The translations under genes and the position numbers were made by a program. A stretch of 64,000 nt of DNA from Teratosphaeria epicoccoides (taxonomy: Eukaryota > Ascomycota > Dothideomycetes > Mycosphaerellales > Teratosphaeriaceae). Below the pieces are notes generated by a model, which had not been told where the DNA came from, made no database searches, and saw only the letters and a program-made list of their open reading frames with translations. The stretch spans positions 248,001 through 312,000 of the forward strand of contig JADDMT010000017.1 of the NCBI GenBank assembly GCA_021401465.1, written 5' to 3'. Positions 54,127 through 64,000 of this stretch are shown piece after piece. The first letter of the stretch is position 1; every line of letters begins with the position of its first letter.

Positions 54127-55330
54127 TCAATATCTTCGACTCCTCTTTCCCTTCCTCGGCTCCATGTCACTAGAGTCAGAGTCCTGGTCCGGTGGCGTGG
54201 CAGCGTAGAGCATGCTCAACTGCCGATTGCTGCTGTCCCTCCCCGCCTGTACAGGCCTGATCCTAACTGTCCCGTCGTCTTCTCTCAGCAAGGCACTGCG
54301 TTCATTGAATTCCGTCCCAATCCCGCGGCCGATTCGACTGCCGCGCTGGGAGTTTCTGGTTTCCATCGCACTGTTCCTGCCATGCCTCCCAGCGGTACCT
54401 ACCCCATCTACATCGTCTACGCCCGGGCAACTCGCTTCGTCGTCCGTCTCGTCGTCATAGCGCGAATCATGCTTGCCTCGGAAATAGTACGTGATGGCCA
54501 TTGCAAGCAGAGCGGACTGCAGACAACCTGTTATGATGAAGACAAGCCACGTACTCCAGCCTTCCCACCCAACGCGCTGCCACAGACTGAACGCGAACAA
54601 GAATGCGCCGGGTACTTGAATCAACATCGTTATTACTGACAAGCTCTTGACGTCGCCCAACCGCCATGTATGCCAAATTTGTGGTAGATATTGTACTGCT
54701 GCCATCACTCCGGCAACAGTTCCAAGGAAGTTCGCCCAGTTCTGCGTGTGCTTTGGCCATGCGTAGACAAGCGCGACGCTCGTGATACCAACCACAAGGA
54801 GTGTCAGCATATTTGCGCCACCGACTATGACTGCATCGCGGCGTTTCGGGGGAGGGCTCCTGGTGAGAGATGCCATTGAGGAAGCCAAGTCGGATTCTGG
54901 CATCGTTGGGAAGAAGGTCAAGAAAAGCATGACACTACTATAAGGATCAGCTTAGGCTATTCTGCTTACCGAGAAAGCTCAATTCGGGTGGTGAGACGCA
55001 CATGAACATGAAACAGGCCCACTGCAGCCCAATCTGCATCACGCCCAGCAAAGCTGCCGCACATGCACCTCCGCTGATGCTCTTGCAGCACGCCATGTCT
55101 GCTCTACTTCCGGGCAATGTCAAGATGTTGCCGAGTGCCGCGATCGCGGACAGGCCTCCCAGCAGCACCCACCATGGCGACAGCCCTTCAGAGGTATGGT
55201 TGGAGATAATCTTGTAATGTTGCGGGAGGTAGGAGATCAAGATGCCGACGAGGATCACCGCTGCAAGAGTCGTGGAGAAGGGCGCTGGATGCGCGAGTGC
55301 ATCGCATCGTGCGCTCGCTGTGATGTCCAT
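54127..55330 (-). CDS. PQ-loop repeat membrane protein
   Basis: The approximately 378-aa protein has two PQ-loop motifs: SYLPQHYKIISNHTSEGLSPWWVLLG in exon 1 and AVQYLPQIWHTWRLGDVKSLSVITM in exon 2. About seven hydrophobic helices fit the SWEET/cystinosin-like fold used by vacuolar and lysosomal amino-acid exporters. Exon 1 is 55002-55330. The frame joins correctly only from a GTGCGT donor at 55001, not from the nearby GTAAGC, giving the hydrophobic run CFMFIVMLFLTFFP. The acceptor is a tandem TAGTAG (ending 54938 or 54935), so isoforms with or without one extra Ser are possible. The C-terminal 130 residues are a cytosolic acidic/Arg/Ser tail. Substrate and membrane are not determined. Confidence 0.85.
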
Positions 55331-55868
55331 GTTGAGGTAGGACGACGATGCTTCTGTGGTGATCGTGTGGCTGATCGTCGCGTGAGTCAGGAAACTTCAC
55401 ATTGTTGTTGCTGTGTGATTGGAGTGGAAGAGACTGAATCGCGTAAGGCGAGGGGGAATGGAGAACAAGTCCAGGAAGAAGTCAGCAGAGAAGATGAAGA
55501 AGGGAGTGTAGCCGTGTGACGTGAGTCATGTAAGAGAGTGATGATGATGCTGATGCGTTGTCGTAAAAAGAGAAGTCGCGGTATTCGCTTTCCCCAGCAG
55601 TGTAATAAGGCTGACACCTTCCCCGCAAAACACTTGCGTTCCTGCCGGCAACCACGTCCGTAGATCGTCATTGTGCATGGGGTCGTACCACTATACCTGT
55701 ATGTCGGTCCGAACACTGTATCCGGCAGGTGCGCATCTTATTCTTCAGGCCGGAATTTTGGCTGTTGACTGTTGGCTAGACGCCTCCGGTGCTCACAACG
55801 AGGGGACATCCGGGCATCTCGCAAAACGGCATACACGAAAGTTATCGGGTCTTCTCCACGTAAAAGCT
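55331..55868. other. Intergenic region PQ-loop gene / TTC1-like gene
   Basis: About 540 bases with the PQ-loop promoter and the 3' end of the TPR gene. No supported feature. Confidence 0.5.
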
Positions 55869-56825
55869 CTACTTGTCTGGATTCTGATTGAAGTTCATGC
55901 TGTACCCCCCCGTCTTCGGGTCCTGCTGAAATTGGAAATTACTCGTGCTCAGTCCAAACGGTTTCAGAATCGAATTTCCCAAGCCCTTCAGCTTGTCCAT
56001 CATCTCAGCCATTTCCCTATCCTTTGCCTCATTCAATTTCGGGCCAAGCTTCCGAGCCGCCTCGGAGACCTGCCGCCGATCTGTAGGTGACAGTGCGGGT
56101 AGCATATTCGGTGAGAGCAGGATGCGATAGTCTTCATCGGCGCCTTGTAGAGACGCCCAGCCGCCGACTTCTGTTTTCGCCTTGGCTCGTCGCGTGAGTA
56201 ATTTGACTTGCAGCTTTCTGACCTCGTCCAGGGTGTGGCCACACTTCTGCAGATTTTCGATTCGTTCGGCCACCTTCTCATCGACCTCCTGGACCAGGAT
56301 TCCATCCTTGTTCGCGTCGTCCGCCTCAGTCGCTTTCTGCGCTGCCTCGTCGACCTTGCTCGCTGCCTTCTGGCGCTCGGGTTGAGGTAGCGGCTCCAGG
56401 TTCTCAAGACATGCAATACCCTTCTCCGCACTAGCAACCGCATCCTTCCATTCCTCCAATTTCAAACAGCAAGCAGCGATGTTACTCCGCAAAACCGCAA
56501 CTTCGTAGTCCAGGTAGGTCGGGCAAGAGGCAAGGGCGCGATCGTAGGTCTGGATTGCATTCTCAAAGTTTCCAGAGCCAAATGCTTGGTTGGCAGAGCC
56601 TTTCAATGAATTTGACTCCGCAAGCAGAGAGGCTTCCTCATCAGGTGGAAAGGGCTCCAGTGCCGGCTTCTTCGACTCACCGGGTATGGTGTCGGATGGT
56701 CGTGTCCTTGGTCTGCCCTCTCGATCTACTATTGGCGCTGTGGCTCGAGGTGGCGAAGGCTCGCCATCGTTGAAAGAGTGGAAAGACTCATTATCTGAAT
56801 CGGAGAAATGGGCGACGTCTGGCAT
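55869..56825 (-). CDS. TPR protein, TTC1-like
   Basis: The 318-aa single-exon protein has an acidic, Ser/Pro-rich N-terminus (MPDVAHFSDSDNESFHSF) and tetratricopeptide helices at about 70-240. The first TPR is clear: ESNSLKGSANQAFGSGNFENAIQTYDRALASCP, followed by EVAVLRSNIAACCLKLEEWKDAVASAEKGI. The C-terminal block KLKGLGNSILKPFGLSTSNFQFQQDPKTGGYSMNF is the hallmark of TTC1 homologues (GLGNxxLxPFGxSxxNFxxxxD). Human TTC1 binds Hsp90/Hsp70 and Ras-type partners; a co-chaperone adaptor role is inferred. Its start is only about 290 bases from that of XAP5 on the other strand, so the two may share control elements. Confidence 0.9.
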   Translation of the reverse strand: MPDVAHFSDSDNESFHSFNDGEPSPPRATAPIVDREGRPRTRPSDTIPGESKKPALEPFPPDEEASLLAESNSLKGSANQAFGSGNFENAIQTYDRALASCPTYLDYEVAVLRSNIAACCLKLEEWKDAVASAEKGIACLENLEPLPQPERQKAASKVDEAAQKATEADDANKDGILVQEVDEKVAERIENLQKCGHTLDEVRKLQVKLLTRRAKAKTEVGGWASLQGADEDYRILLSPNMLPALSPTDRRQVSEAARKLGPKLNEAKDREMAEMMDKLKGLGNSILKPFGLSTSNFQFQQDPKTGGYSMNFNQNPDK

Positions 56826-57118
56826 AGCTGGAGTCGTGCTCCAGACACCTTTGTTCCTCGGGTGTCTCCAGCACCTTGCTAGCAGTCTACCAGAATCCTC
56901 TTCGACCTCCCTTGTTTGGAGCTAGCATGCAGATGTAGCCTGAGAAAGTCGACTGCATTTGGTCTTGTGATTAGGTTGAATGGAGTAGATTAATCGCATT
57001 TGCCTTTATGAGAAGTTCAGACTAGCGTGCGGATCGATCCGCTGTTCACATGTTCTCGAACATCAGCTTGATGTGCTCGCGGTCTACTGTTAAAGTCGAC
57101 GGCGCAAAGCTATTTATC
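56826..57118. promoter_or_regulatory. Short divergent promoter region TTC1-like / XAP5
   Basis: 293 bases between two divergent start codons must contain both leaders and promoters. I cannot point to specific elements. Confidence 0.45.
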
Positions 57119-58375
57119 ATGGCCTACTCAGGCTCCTCGACCCCAAACAATCAGCGCTTTCAGTCGCAAGGTCACACCGCCGAGGACTTCTTGAAAGAGC
57201 AGACTTATGGCTTGGTCACGTTGGGAGACTTTCGCAAGAGGCGAGCAGAGGCTGTGGAGCAGTCAGAGCGGACACCGCGCGATGCGACACCCATCGACGG
57301 CTCTGCCGGGTGAGTCGCCAGATTTTGCACACCGTCGAGTGTGTACTGACTGCCCAAGTATAGTGAGCTAGCCCCAAAAGCAGTATCCAAGAAGCGGAAA
57401 AAGACCGTGAAGAAAGGCGGACTATCATTTGGCGGCGATGAAGAAGAAGACAACGCTGAGACCCATACGCCAGCAGCAGCCTCAGGATCTGCCACTCCGA
57501 TGCAAGATGCTTCGTTTGCTAGAACCTCAGACCAGCAGCCCGTGACGAAACAACGCCTGAAGCCCAATGCTGCTGTAGCAAACGCGCCGAAGGCTTTGAC
57601 TAAGTCCGCCATCTTGCGCGAGGCGCAGCTGAAGGAGCAGTTGCGGAAAGAATATTTACAACTCCAAGAAGCAGTCAAAGCGACGGAAATGGTTGTACCA
57701 TTCACTTTCTTTGATGGCAAGAGTAGCGCCAATGGAATCTGCCGCATGCTGAAAGGCGAGCAGATATGGTTGTTCCTTGAGAGAGCAAGAAAGGTGGGAG
57801 CAGACATGGCGGGCAAGGGTGACAGGAGCAAGAAGGATTGGGCACGAATTAGTGTCGACGATCTAATGGTTGTCAGAGGTGATCTGATCATACCACACGT
57901 AAGTCGACAACCAGCGTCTATGTCTATGCCCTGGTACCGGCTTTTGCTGACCCTGAGACAGCACTATGACTTCCATTACTTCGCGCTCCACCGCACTATC
58001 GGCTATAACAACATCCCAATCTTCTCGTCCTCTGCCGAGCCAACCTCAGCGACGCCGTCCCACCTACTACCAAACAAATTCACTTCCCAGCCCGCAACGC
58101 CTGAACCCGAAGCCACCAACATCGTTCTTTCCACTGCCACCTCCCGTGCAGAAGCATCGGAACGAGCGAAGGTCCAGCAAATCCCAGACTCCGGGCTCGA
58201 AGGCTTCCACGATGATCCTAATCTAACGAAGGTGGTTGATCGGAGGTGGTATGAGAGAAATAAGCATATCTATCCAGCAAGCACGTGGGAGGACTTTGAG
58301 CCAGACCGGGACTATTCGAAAGGCGGGCGGAAGGATAGAGATGGAAATGCTTTCTTCTTCCGCGGCGGACGATAG
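57119..58375 (+). CDS. XAP5 / FAM50 family nuclear protein
   Basis: The 379-aa protein belongs to the XAP5 family, nuclear proteins tied to spliceosome C-complex and chromatin. Exons: 57119-57309, 57364-57898, 57962-58375; introns are 54 and 63 bp. The start is set at 57119 (MAYSGSSTPNNQRF...) because the family motif HTAEDFLKEQTYGLVTLGDFRKRRAE follows; an in-frame ATG at 57050 adds 23 non-conserved residues. A basic nuclear-localisation-like patch (SKKRKKTVKKGG) opens exon 2. The XAP5 domain proper is in the second half: VVPFTFFDGKS, DDLMVVRGDLIIPH/HYDFHYF (spanning the second intron) and VVDRRWYERNKHIYPASTWEDFEPDRDY. Confidence 0.92.
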
Positions 58376-58452
58376 TTCGGTCGGCGTTGGGCTGCCGTGT
58401 GTTGGTGGTGCTCAATGCTGTTCTCCTGGCGGAGCAGCGACGCTTCCGTCTC

Positions 58453-58938
58453 TCACCCTTCAGCACCCACCTCGCTCCTGCCGAATCTGATCGACAGCCA
58501 CACTGCGGCCACCAGAAGCCAGACGAGCATACTGATTGGATTGAACAAGAAGAGCACGATTGGCGTTGGCCTCATCAACGCCATTACCGCATTCTCCGCG
58601 CACTTGCCTTGCCATTGCTCGAATCGCGACATGTATGTATTCAGCCTCTTCGCAAAGTCATCAAGGGTCATGCCGCCATCGTTGTTGTACCAGCCTTGGG
58701 AGTTTCCCCTGAATGGTCTTCGTACTTTTGGGCGCTTTGATGGCGAGAACCGTGCGGACAGTGAGGGTGAAGCTGGCGGGGTTTTGAGCGAGCTCGGCCG
58801 ACAGAGCGTGGTCAGCGTCGCGCGTTGCCGTTCGGGTAAAATGGCAATGTCGGCCGCGGTCTTGCCGTTGAGGACGAGGGAGACTGTGTTCATCCTACCA
58901 GGCGCGGTGTATTGTATGTGAAGTTCGCTGGCCTAGTC
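58453..58938 (-). CDS. Small protein with C-terminal membrane anchor, 5' end uncertain
   Basis: An ATG at 58893 opens 146 codons (MNTVSLVLNGKTAADIAI...). The last 35 residues hold one strong hydrophobic helix (IVLFLFNPISMLVWLLVAAVWL) followed by a basic tail, so a tail-anchored or type II membrane protein is likely. The segment GWYNNDGGMTLDDFAKRLNTYMSRFEQWQ looks like a conserved folded piece. The frame stays open upstream to a TAG that is also a plausible splice acceptor (58939-58941), adding ASELHIQYTAPGR. Earlier exons are therefore possible, including one at about 59237-59360 that encodes a hydrophobic N-terminus (MAYARLVVASSSLIGSILLAHFLF). I do not recognise the family. Only 77 bases separate its stop from that of XAP5. 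Confidence 0.5.
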
Positions 58939-58941
58939 TTT

Positions 58942-60868
58942 GGCCTCGAGGTGCCGGACTTGTCGGTCTTTAGACAAAGGAAGGCAGATAGCAAGGGCAA
59001 CGACTGCGAATGTCGACTTGCACTCCAGCTGCTCGACCGGACTGTCCCTCGTAGATGCACAATGGCACCTTGGAGTACCTGGATGTTATTATACAAAACA
59101 GCTGGTCTTCACCAACACATACTACCTACCACAGACCGACAGTTCCGCCCAGATAACCCTGCCTCTACAAGCTCACCCACCTGCGCATACCGCAGGGTGA
59201 ATCCAACGACCAGAAAACAAAGGGCAGAACCGGAGCCTGACGTCCATGACATCCAATGGGTTGAGGCAAGATCCGCTCGTGCATGCTCGAAGAGGAAGTG
59301 AGCAAGCAGAATCGAGCCAATCAGGGAGGAGGACGCGACCACAAGTCGCGCATACGCCATCTCATAGCTTGCTTGCGGGCTTCGCCGCGACTCAACTCAT
59401 ACTACTCGGTACCCAGATGCAGAGGGGCGGATGACCCAATTTACCAGGGATATCTCGATTTGACTTTGCTAGGTTCATGGTGCCTGCGACCCTGTGGGCT
59501 TCGGCCTAGACCGGTACTTCCACTACCACTGAAGACCGAGATGGATCATGTTCAAAAGCCGAATTCCCCCTAACCGCGCTTGGCTGCAATTTTTCCCTCT
59601 TGGCAAGCGCTCATACTCCCTCCCTCGCACCGATGATGTTCTGGCACGGGAATGGCTTGTACACTCGAGAGCCGAGGTCAAAGTAGCCGAATGTGCAAAA
59701 GGATTTTGCGTTCGTACTGCTTTCTATGCCATGGATGCACGATTGTTTGTGCACACACATACTTGAATTCGTGATTGAGAATACGAATACAACGGGCCGA
59801 CGTGCAGTCGCATCGATTGGTGGAGGGAAGATCTTCGCCGTCTTCAAAACATATCGATGCACTGAGTCTTGAAGCCGTGCAGCCCCACGCCCATCTTCTA
59901 GCATACACACCGTGTGGGTCGTGCTTTCCTTGTGCGACCCCTCGATCTATCCTCGAAAGCCCTCCATCAAAGCACTGTACCGCACTCGTTCCAGTACTCG
60001 GTATTGTAGTCGAAGCAGGTCGAGTTGCTATTTTTCCATCCACACCTGCAAGCGGGACGACTAGCATCCTGACAATCCCTGGTCGGCGTCCCTATCAAAT
60101 TCACGTCGCATCTTAACTGCAGACAGTGCTTCAGCATTGAGCGTCCAACCGCAGATCGGTAACATGATTAGAAGGGTAATAGGGTGACTCACGGCCCACC
60201 TTTTATCGGTGCTGCACTCCTGTGGGCGCCAAAGTGTCAGTGGTTATGGGTACAATCCTCTATTCAGTGTGAGTTATCTTACGTCTACAAGGGGAGTTTT
60301 GCACTGTGCCTTGGTAGTGGCTGCGAGAGTTGCGGCAAGAAGCCAAGCGCGGGCGAGACTGAAATGCATGGTTGATGAATTGTGCGCGGGTTAGAGTGTA
60401 GTCGTGGACTAGATATGTTGAGTTTCCACTGCCCGGTGGGAAAAGCTATATGTACGCTGCAATCTCGAGCCCAGGCCTGTGGCCTTCCAGGACTTCGCTG
60501 ACCATAGCCCAAAGTCCTTTGGCGACTTGCTCGCCGAGCTTGGCAAATCGCTGCTACTCCGGACCTTTTCTGTCTCCGGGAGATTATTGGTACATGTATC
60601 GCTTTGACGACATTTAATGAGCCTCGCGGCCTAGGCACGACTATGTCGTTGGACGCGATTCATGCTAGATACCCGGCGAGGCTTGGCGCAAAAGACGCAA
60701 ACGCTGGTGACAACGAAGCAGCAGACGCAGTACGAAGGCCTTGACTAAGCCCGATGCATAGATGTATCTTCTGAGTATCAAAGTCTATGCTGTTCTCCAC
60801 TGTGGCGCTGTCAGCTGTCTGTCGAGACCAATTAAAAGTAGTACGGACCAAACACACAGCATGCCCAC
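58942..60868. other. 1.9-kb region, mostly without supported genes
   Basis: Apart from possible upstream exons of the small membrane protein (58942-59360, -), the open frames here are short, overlap on both strands and show no domain. I see no RNA gene or repeat. Confidence 0.4.
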
Positions 60869-61790
60869 TTACACCTTGATGCCATAAACGTCGTACGGGA
60901 AATTTTCAAGCGTAGGTAGGAACCTGCCCCATCCATCTCCCACCTCGCCTGGTGCACCAGAATGCCTACATGACCCATCACCCTGCACGACGCCCATTTG
61001 CTGATTCTTCTCCTCGACTTCCTTGTACTCGCCCATCTGACCTGCCAGAATCTTATCCTCCTTCCCTTTCATCTCGTTGAGCAGCCCCGGATGCGGTACC
61101 CAGACCACTTGCATACCTGCCCGTCGCCCACTCTCGATGCCAGGCACACTGTCTTCGAAGACAAGGCACTCAGACGGGTCTATCTCGTCCTTTCCTTCTC
61201 CTTTGCGTCGCTCGTTGATGGTAGAAAGTGCGAGGAGGTATATATCCGGCGCGGGTTTGCCTCGACCCTGCGCTATCCTTGGGTCGTCTCCCAGCACTCG
61301 TTGTTTTTCCGGAAATACTGCAAACACGGATTTTTGATGATCGGTCTTGAGGTAGAAGTTGTCCTTATGCGAGCTCGTTGCGAGTGCGATATCCACATCT
61401 CCCTTCTCTGCTGCCTGGCCTAGCTTTTGCAGAAGCTCCGTGACGCCCGGAAGTGGTTTACATGTCGGAAACAATTTCTTCTGCCATACTTTCACCTTCT
61501 CCAACACCTGCTCCCGACCAATAGGCAATTGTGCCCAGTCCTGAAAGATCTTCCCTGCTGAGGGTCCTGGTCGACCCTGCATTTGCGCTTTTATGTGCCA
61601 TGGTAGGTCAGGTTTGCCAAATTCGTGGAGGACGGCGTTGGTGCATACGGTGTACATGTCTTCGGAGTCGATCAAAAGGCCGTCCATGTCGAAGAGACAG
61701 GCGCGAATCGGCGGAGAATGAGGTTGGCTGACCAGAAATTAGCGCAATGATAGAGTACGTCGGGTCTGCATACCTTGTCGAGGACACCAT
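60869..61790 (-). CDS. HAD-superfamily phosphatase, pseudouridine-5'-phosphatase-like
   Basis: The 291-aa HAD hydrolase is similar in layout to HDHD1/Gs1-type pseudouridine-5'-phosphatases. Exon 1 is only 17 bases (61774-61790), followed by a 46-bp GT-AG intron and exon 2 (60869-61727). The join gives MVSSTSQPHSPPIRACLFDMDGLL, which places the catalytic aspartates D19 and D21 inside the protein; starting at the internal Met (61687) would remove the nucleophile. Motif II is seen in IALATSSHKDNF, motif III in GRGKPAPDIY and motif IV in CLVFEDSVPGIESG. The cap-domain sequence between motifs I and II is the usual helical C1 cap. The Gly-rich segment near the C-terminus (GVVQGDGSCRHSGAPGEVGDGWG) is less conserved-looking and could hide another splice. 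Confidence 0.86.
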
Positions 61791-62329
61791 GATTGCAATT
61801 GCTGGTCCTGTGTACTCATCAGGCCCTGTCATGATTGGGATACTTCAGAACTCCGATACAGGGATCAAGTGGGATGGCGGGGTCGTCCGAAGTCGCTCTG
61901 ACAATACCTCATGCTCGAAGGTCATGATATCAGACGTCGTGCCTGAATTTGACCTGCAAACGCGATCCTGTCATCCCAATTACCATGTAGACTTGTGTGG
62001 GCACGGCGGCCTTTTGGAACACAATTGAACGGCCGTTGACGGGTCATTCTTGAGGGCAGTGATGACTCAATGGCATGTCGACGGCAGACCAATTGGTCGG
62101 CGGCTTGCCCTCAAGGTGACATCCGGGGGATTGGCTGACACGGCCTGGTCTGATTGACATGTGTGTGACGATTTGACGCCAGAAATTTCGTCTGAAGCGG
62201 GAAGCCAGTTGACGCTGGGGCCACTGGTCTCAATATGCTCCGTATACAAGCAGGGTTCACTGCCCCTGACATGTCTCTGACGCCGTACGCCACGCCTTTC
62301 GCTCACAATGCTTGCCAAGAAAACAGCGA
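61791..62329. other. Intergenic region HAD gene / VPS24
   Basis: About 540 bases with nothing recognisable beyond the presumed HAD promoter and VPS24 3' end. Confidence 0.5.
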
Positions 62330-63071
62330 CTAGCTCTTCAGTGCCTCCAATCTGCCTCTCATTTGCGCCAGCATCTCCTCTGAGTCCAGCTCTTCCTCGG
62401 CAGGTAAGTCTGGCTCCGGCGCAACAGGCTCGGTGGGTACCTGTGCAGCTAGAGTCTGCACTCTATCCTTCAATACCTCGCCCAGGATCTTATCAACTTC
62501 TGCTTCCGCCTCCTCGTCGTCTTCCAGAAGCTCATCCTGAGCTATTGTGTCACTGACCATCTCTTCAATAATGCCTGCCTTGACCAATTCCTGCGATAGT
62601 TCGCGCATGGTTCCTGTCAGCTCTGGTAGCTTGATTAATGTGTTGACGTCCTTCATGATGCCTGTGCTCTTCTTGATGCTGCCCTCGATCTTCTTCATCG
62701 CAAACGCCTCGTTGACTTGCATGCGTACACTCTCCAACGTTGCTTTACTCGTCGCTAGCCGTTGCTCTTGCCGCCGTACTCGGATGAGCTCTTTCGCGAA
62801 TATCCGTGTCTCGGCTTTGGCGTGTTGTGCTTGAGAGGGGTTGCGTTGGGCGCGTTTCGATGCCTGAACGATGAAGTTTCTTGTCTTGTACTCCAGCTTC
62901 TTCAGATTGTCCAGCTCACGATCGAGCTTTCGTGCATTTGAGCGTACCATGGAATTGCATTTCTGCTTCTGTAACAGCGGTCAGTCTTCCTGACAACTAT
63001 CAGCACGGCGGTAGTAGAATGACCTGTTCCTCGGGGCTAGGCCCATAGAAGAACCGTCGTGCGGCGTCCAT
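62330..63071 (-). CDS. VPS24: ESCRT-III subunit Vps24 (CHMP3)
   Basis: The 228-aa Snf7-family protein assembles with Snf7 and Vps2 on endosomes to sever vesicle necks in multivesicular body sorting. Exon 1 (63024-63071) encodes MDAARRFFYGPSPEEQ, the characteristic Vps24 N-terminus; exon 2 (62330-62968) continues KQKCNSMVRSNARKLDREL. The 55-bp intron has a weak GTCATT donor but a clean TTACAG acceptor, and the join reproduces the family sequence exactly in phase. The basic first half (helices 1-2) and acidic second half (about 150-210) are typical. The end, EMLAQMRGRLEALKS, fits an MIM1 motif for binding the MIT domain of Vps4. Confidence 0.93.
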
Positions 63072-63713
63072 TGAGCAATGTGTATTCGCCTGCGGAGGCG
63101 GAGACACCAGAGCGGGAGTTGCAGTCCTGCCGTTGAAAGAAGTCTTCAACGCATCTTCTGACTCTCACGCATGTGACAGAGGTGCCTGATCTGAGCGCCG
63201 GTGACGTTGCACGCTGACTTTGACGTTGTGCTCCGAACGGAACTTGATATTTGTAAGCCAATGTATCGAGCAATTGGTGGATTGACGGCAGTGAGGCCCG
63301 GCCGGCACCCCATTCGGCTTCTAACTGTACACCCATCTTGAACCTAATGTTCAAGCTTTGGCGGGGCTCACAGGGCAGGTCTCATTTTCGCTGCTGGTGC
63401 ATGATGTGCGAATCTCTCATCTATACTGACAATTGACAATATCGCGGTGACATTCAGAGACGTCCTCAGCCAGCATTGGAGTCTTCAAGCCAGAGACGTG
63501 CCTTCCGAATCGAGAAGGTTCGGTCTAATAAGAGCCGATCCTGACGCATTGACCTCCGACAGCATTCGAGAAGCTCATCGAAGCAAACAACGCTCCAAAT
63601 ATCAAGAGCTTCAGCCGCAATAATAGCCCTCTGCCCAAGTATATCTGAGGCCTATCTTTGCAGATCAACAATTAAACCTCCTTTCATAGACCACGGACTG
63701 GACTATCGCAAAC
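63072..63713. other. Divergent intergenic region VPS24 / SBA1
   Basis: About 640 bases between two divergent starts; promoters for both genes are presumed. No other feature. Confidence 0.5.
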
Positions 63714-64000
63714 ATGAGTACAGTACCCAAGACAACCGACACTGCAAAGCAGGGTGACACGATTACTCCCGAAGGTAGGTCGAGCCAACATTCGATCAAC
63801 CGCCGCGGTGCGCATGACTGACATCCACGCAGTCACTTGGGCACAGCGTTCCTCAAAGACCGATGCCGAGAAGAATCACGTCTTTCTCACCATCGCCGTA
63901 CCTGACGTCGACCCCAAGAAGATTAAACTGGACGTCCAGCCGACCTTCCTCGACTTCAGCGGCTACTCAGAGAGCAAGAAGGCGAACTACCATGTCAAGC
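63714..64000 (+). CDS. SBA1: p23/Sba1-like Hsp90 co-chaperone, cut by window end
   Basis: Only the first part is present: exon 1 (63714-63774, MSTVPKTTDTAKQGDTITPE), a 58-bp GT-AG intron (63775-63832) and exon 2 running off the end. The second exon reads VTWAQRSSKTDAEKNHVFLTIAVPDVDPKKIKLDVQ... in line with the CS domain of p23, which binds the ATP-bound Hsp90 N-domain and slows client release. The WAQRS block at the first beta strand is the p23 signature. The C-terminal tail needed to distinguish it from other CS proteins lies outside the window. Confidence 0.88.

Overview
The window is eukaryotic and almost certainly from a filamentous ascomycete (Pezizomycotina), most likely a dothideomycete. 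The evidence is dense protein genes on both strands, short GT-AG introns (mostly 46-112 bp) with CTGAC/CTAAC-type branch sites, and a fungal gene set: Rho4, PKC1, Svf1, BSC6-like MFS, LCB3-like phosphatase, a PIR/GPI wall protein and a fungal-length dynein heavy chain. The class-level placement is an inference from gene style, not from a search. I see no rRNA, tRNA, CRISPR array, transposon or phage.

Layout, left to right. 0.4-6.1 kb: kinetochore NUF2 (-) diverging from a large Ser/Thr-rich PIR/GPI wall protein (+). 7.7-10.9 kb: an RNF216-like RBR ubiquitin ligase in eight exons (-), with a G-rich tandem array upstream of its start. 11.7-12.9 kb: LYC1-like acetyltransferase (+). 14.0-17.7 kb: protein kinase C (+). 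18.6-19.8 kb: SVF1 (+). 20.2-20.8 kb: a very divergent histone H4 variant in four exons (+). 21.2-22.7 kb: MFS transporter with a GC-AG intron (-). 23.4-36.4 kb: cytoplasmic dynein heavy chain in one uninterrupted 13-kb exon (-). 37.2-38.2 kb: Rho4 GTPase (-), diverging from an LCB3-type sphingoid-base-phosphate phosphatase (+, 38.9-40.6 kb). 41.1-42.7 kb: YRA1/ALYREF mRNA export factor with a 766-bp first intron (+). 44.3-45.9 kb: aldehyde dehydrogenase (+). 46.5-47.4 kb: DUF924 protein (+). 48.0-49.8 kb: carotenoid cleavage dioxygenase (+). 51.2-53.8 kb: an unrecognised coiled-coil protein with a seven-residue tandem repeat (+). 54.1-55.3 kb: PQ-loop membrane protein (-). 55.9-56.8 kb: TTC1-like TPR protein (-), diverging from XAP5/FAM50 (+, 57.1-58.4 kb). 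58.5 kb: small membrane-anchored protein (-). 60.9-61.8 kb: HAD phosphatase (-). 62.3-63.1 kb: ESCRT-III Vps24 (-). 63.7 kb to the end: p23/Sba1 co-chaperone (+), cut by the window edge.

Most of this is ordinary housekeeping chromosome. A loose theme of polarised growth and wall building (PKC1, Rho4, dynein, wall protein, sphingolipid phosphatase) is present, but these genes are scattered and not an operon or cluster. The features I find most worth a second look are: (1) the YRA1 intron, long among short ones, stop-containing, at the place I recall for the autoregulatory yeast YRA1 intron, and holding a CAG/CTG inverted repeat; (2) the wall protein, in which three consecutive PIR repeats are each split by an intron at the same D-G/Q junction, giving phase-1 cassette exons; (3) the H4 variant, with a remodelled tail and changed K20, K59, K77 and K91 equivalents; and (4) two likely GC-AG introns.
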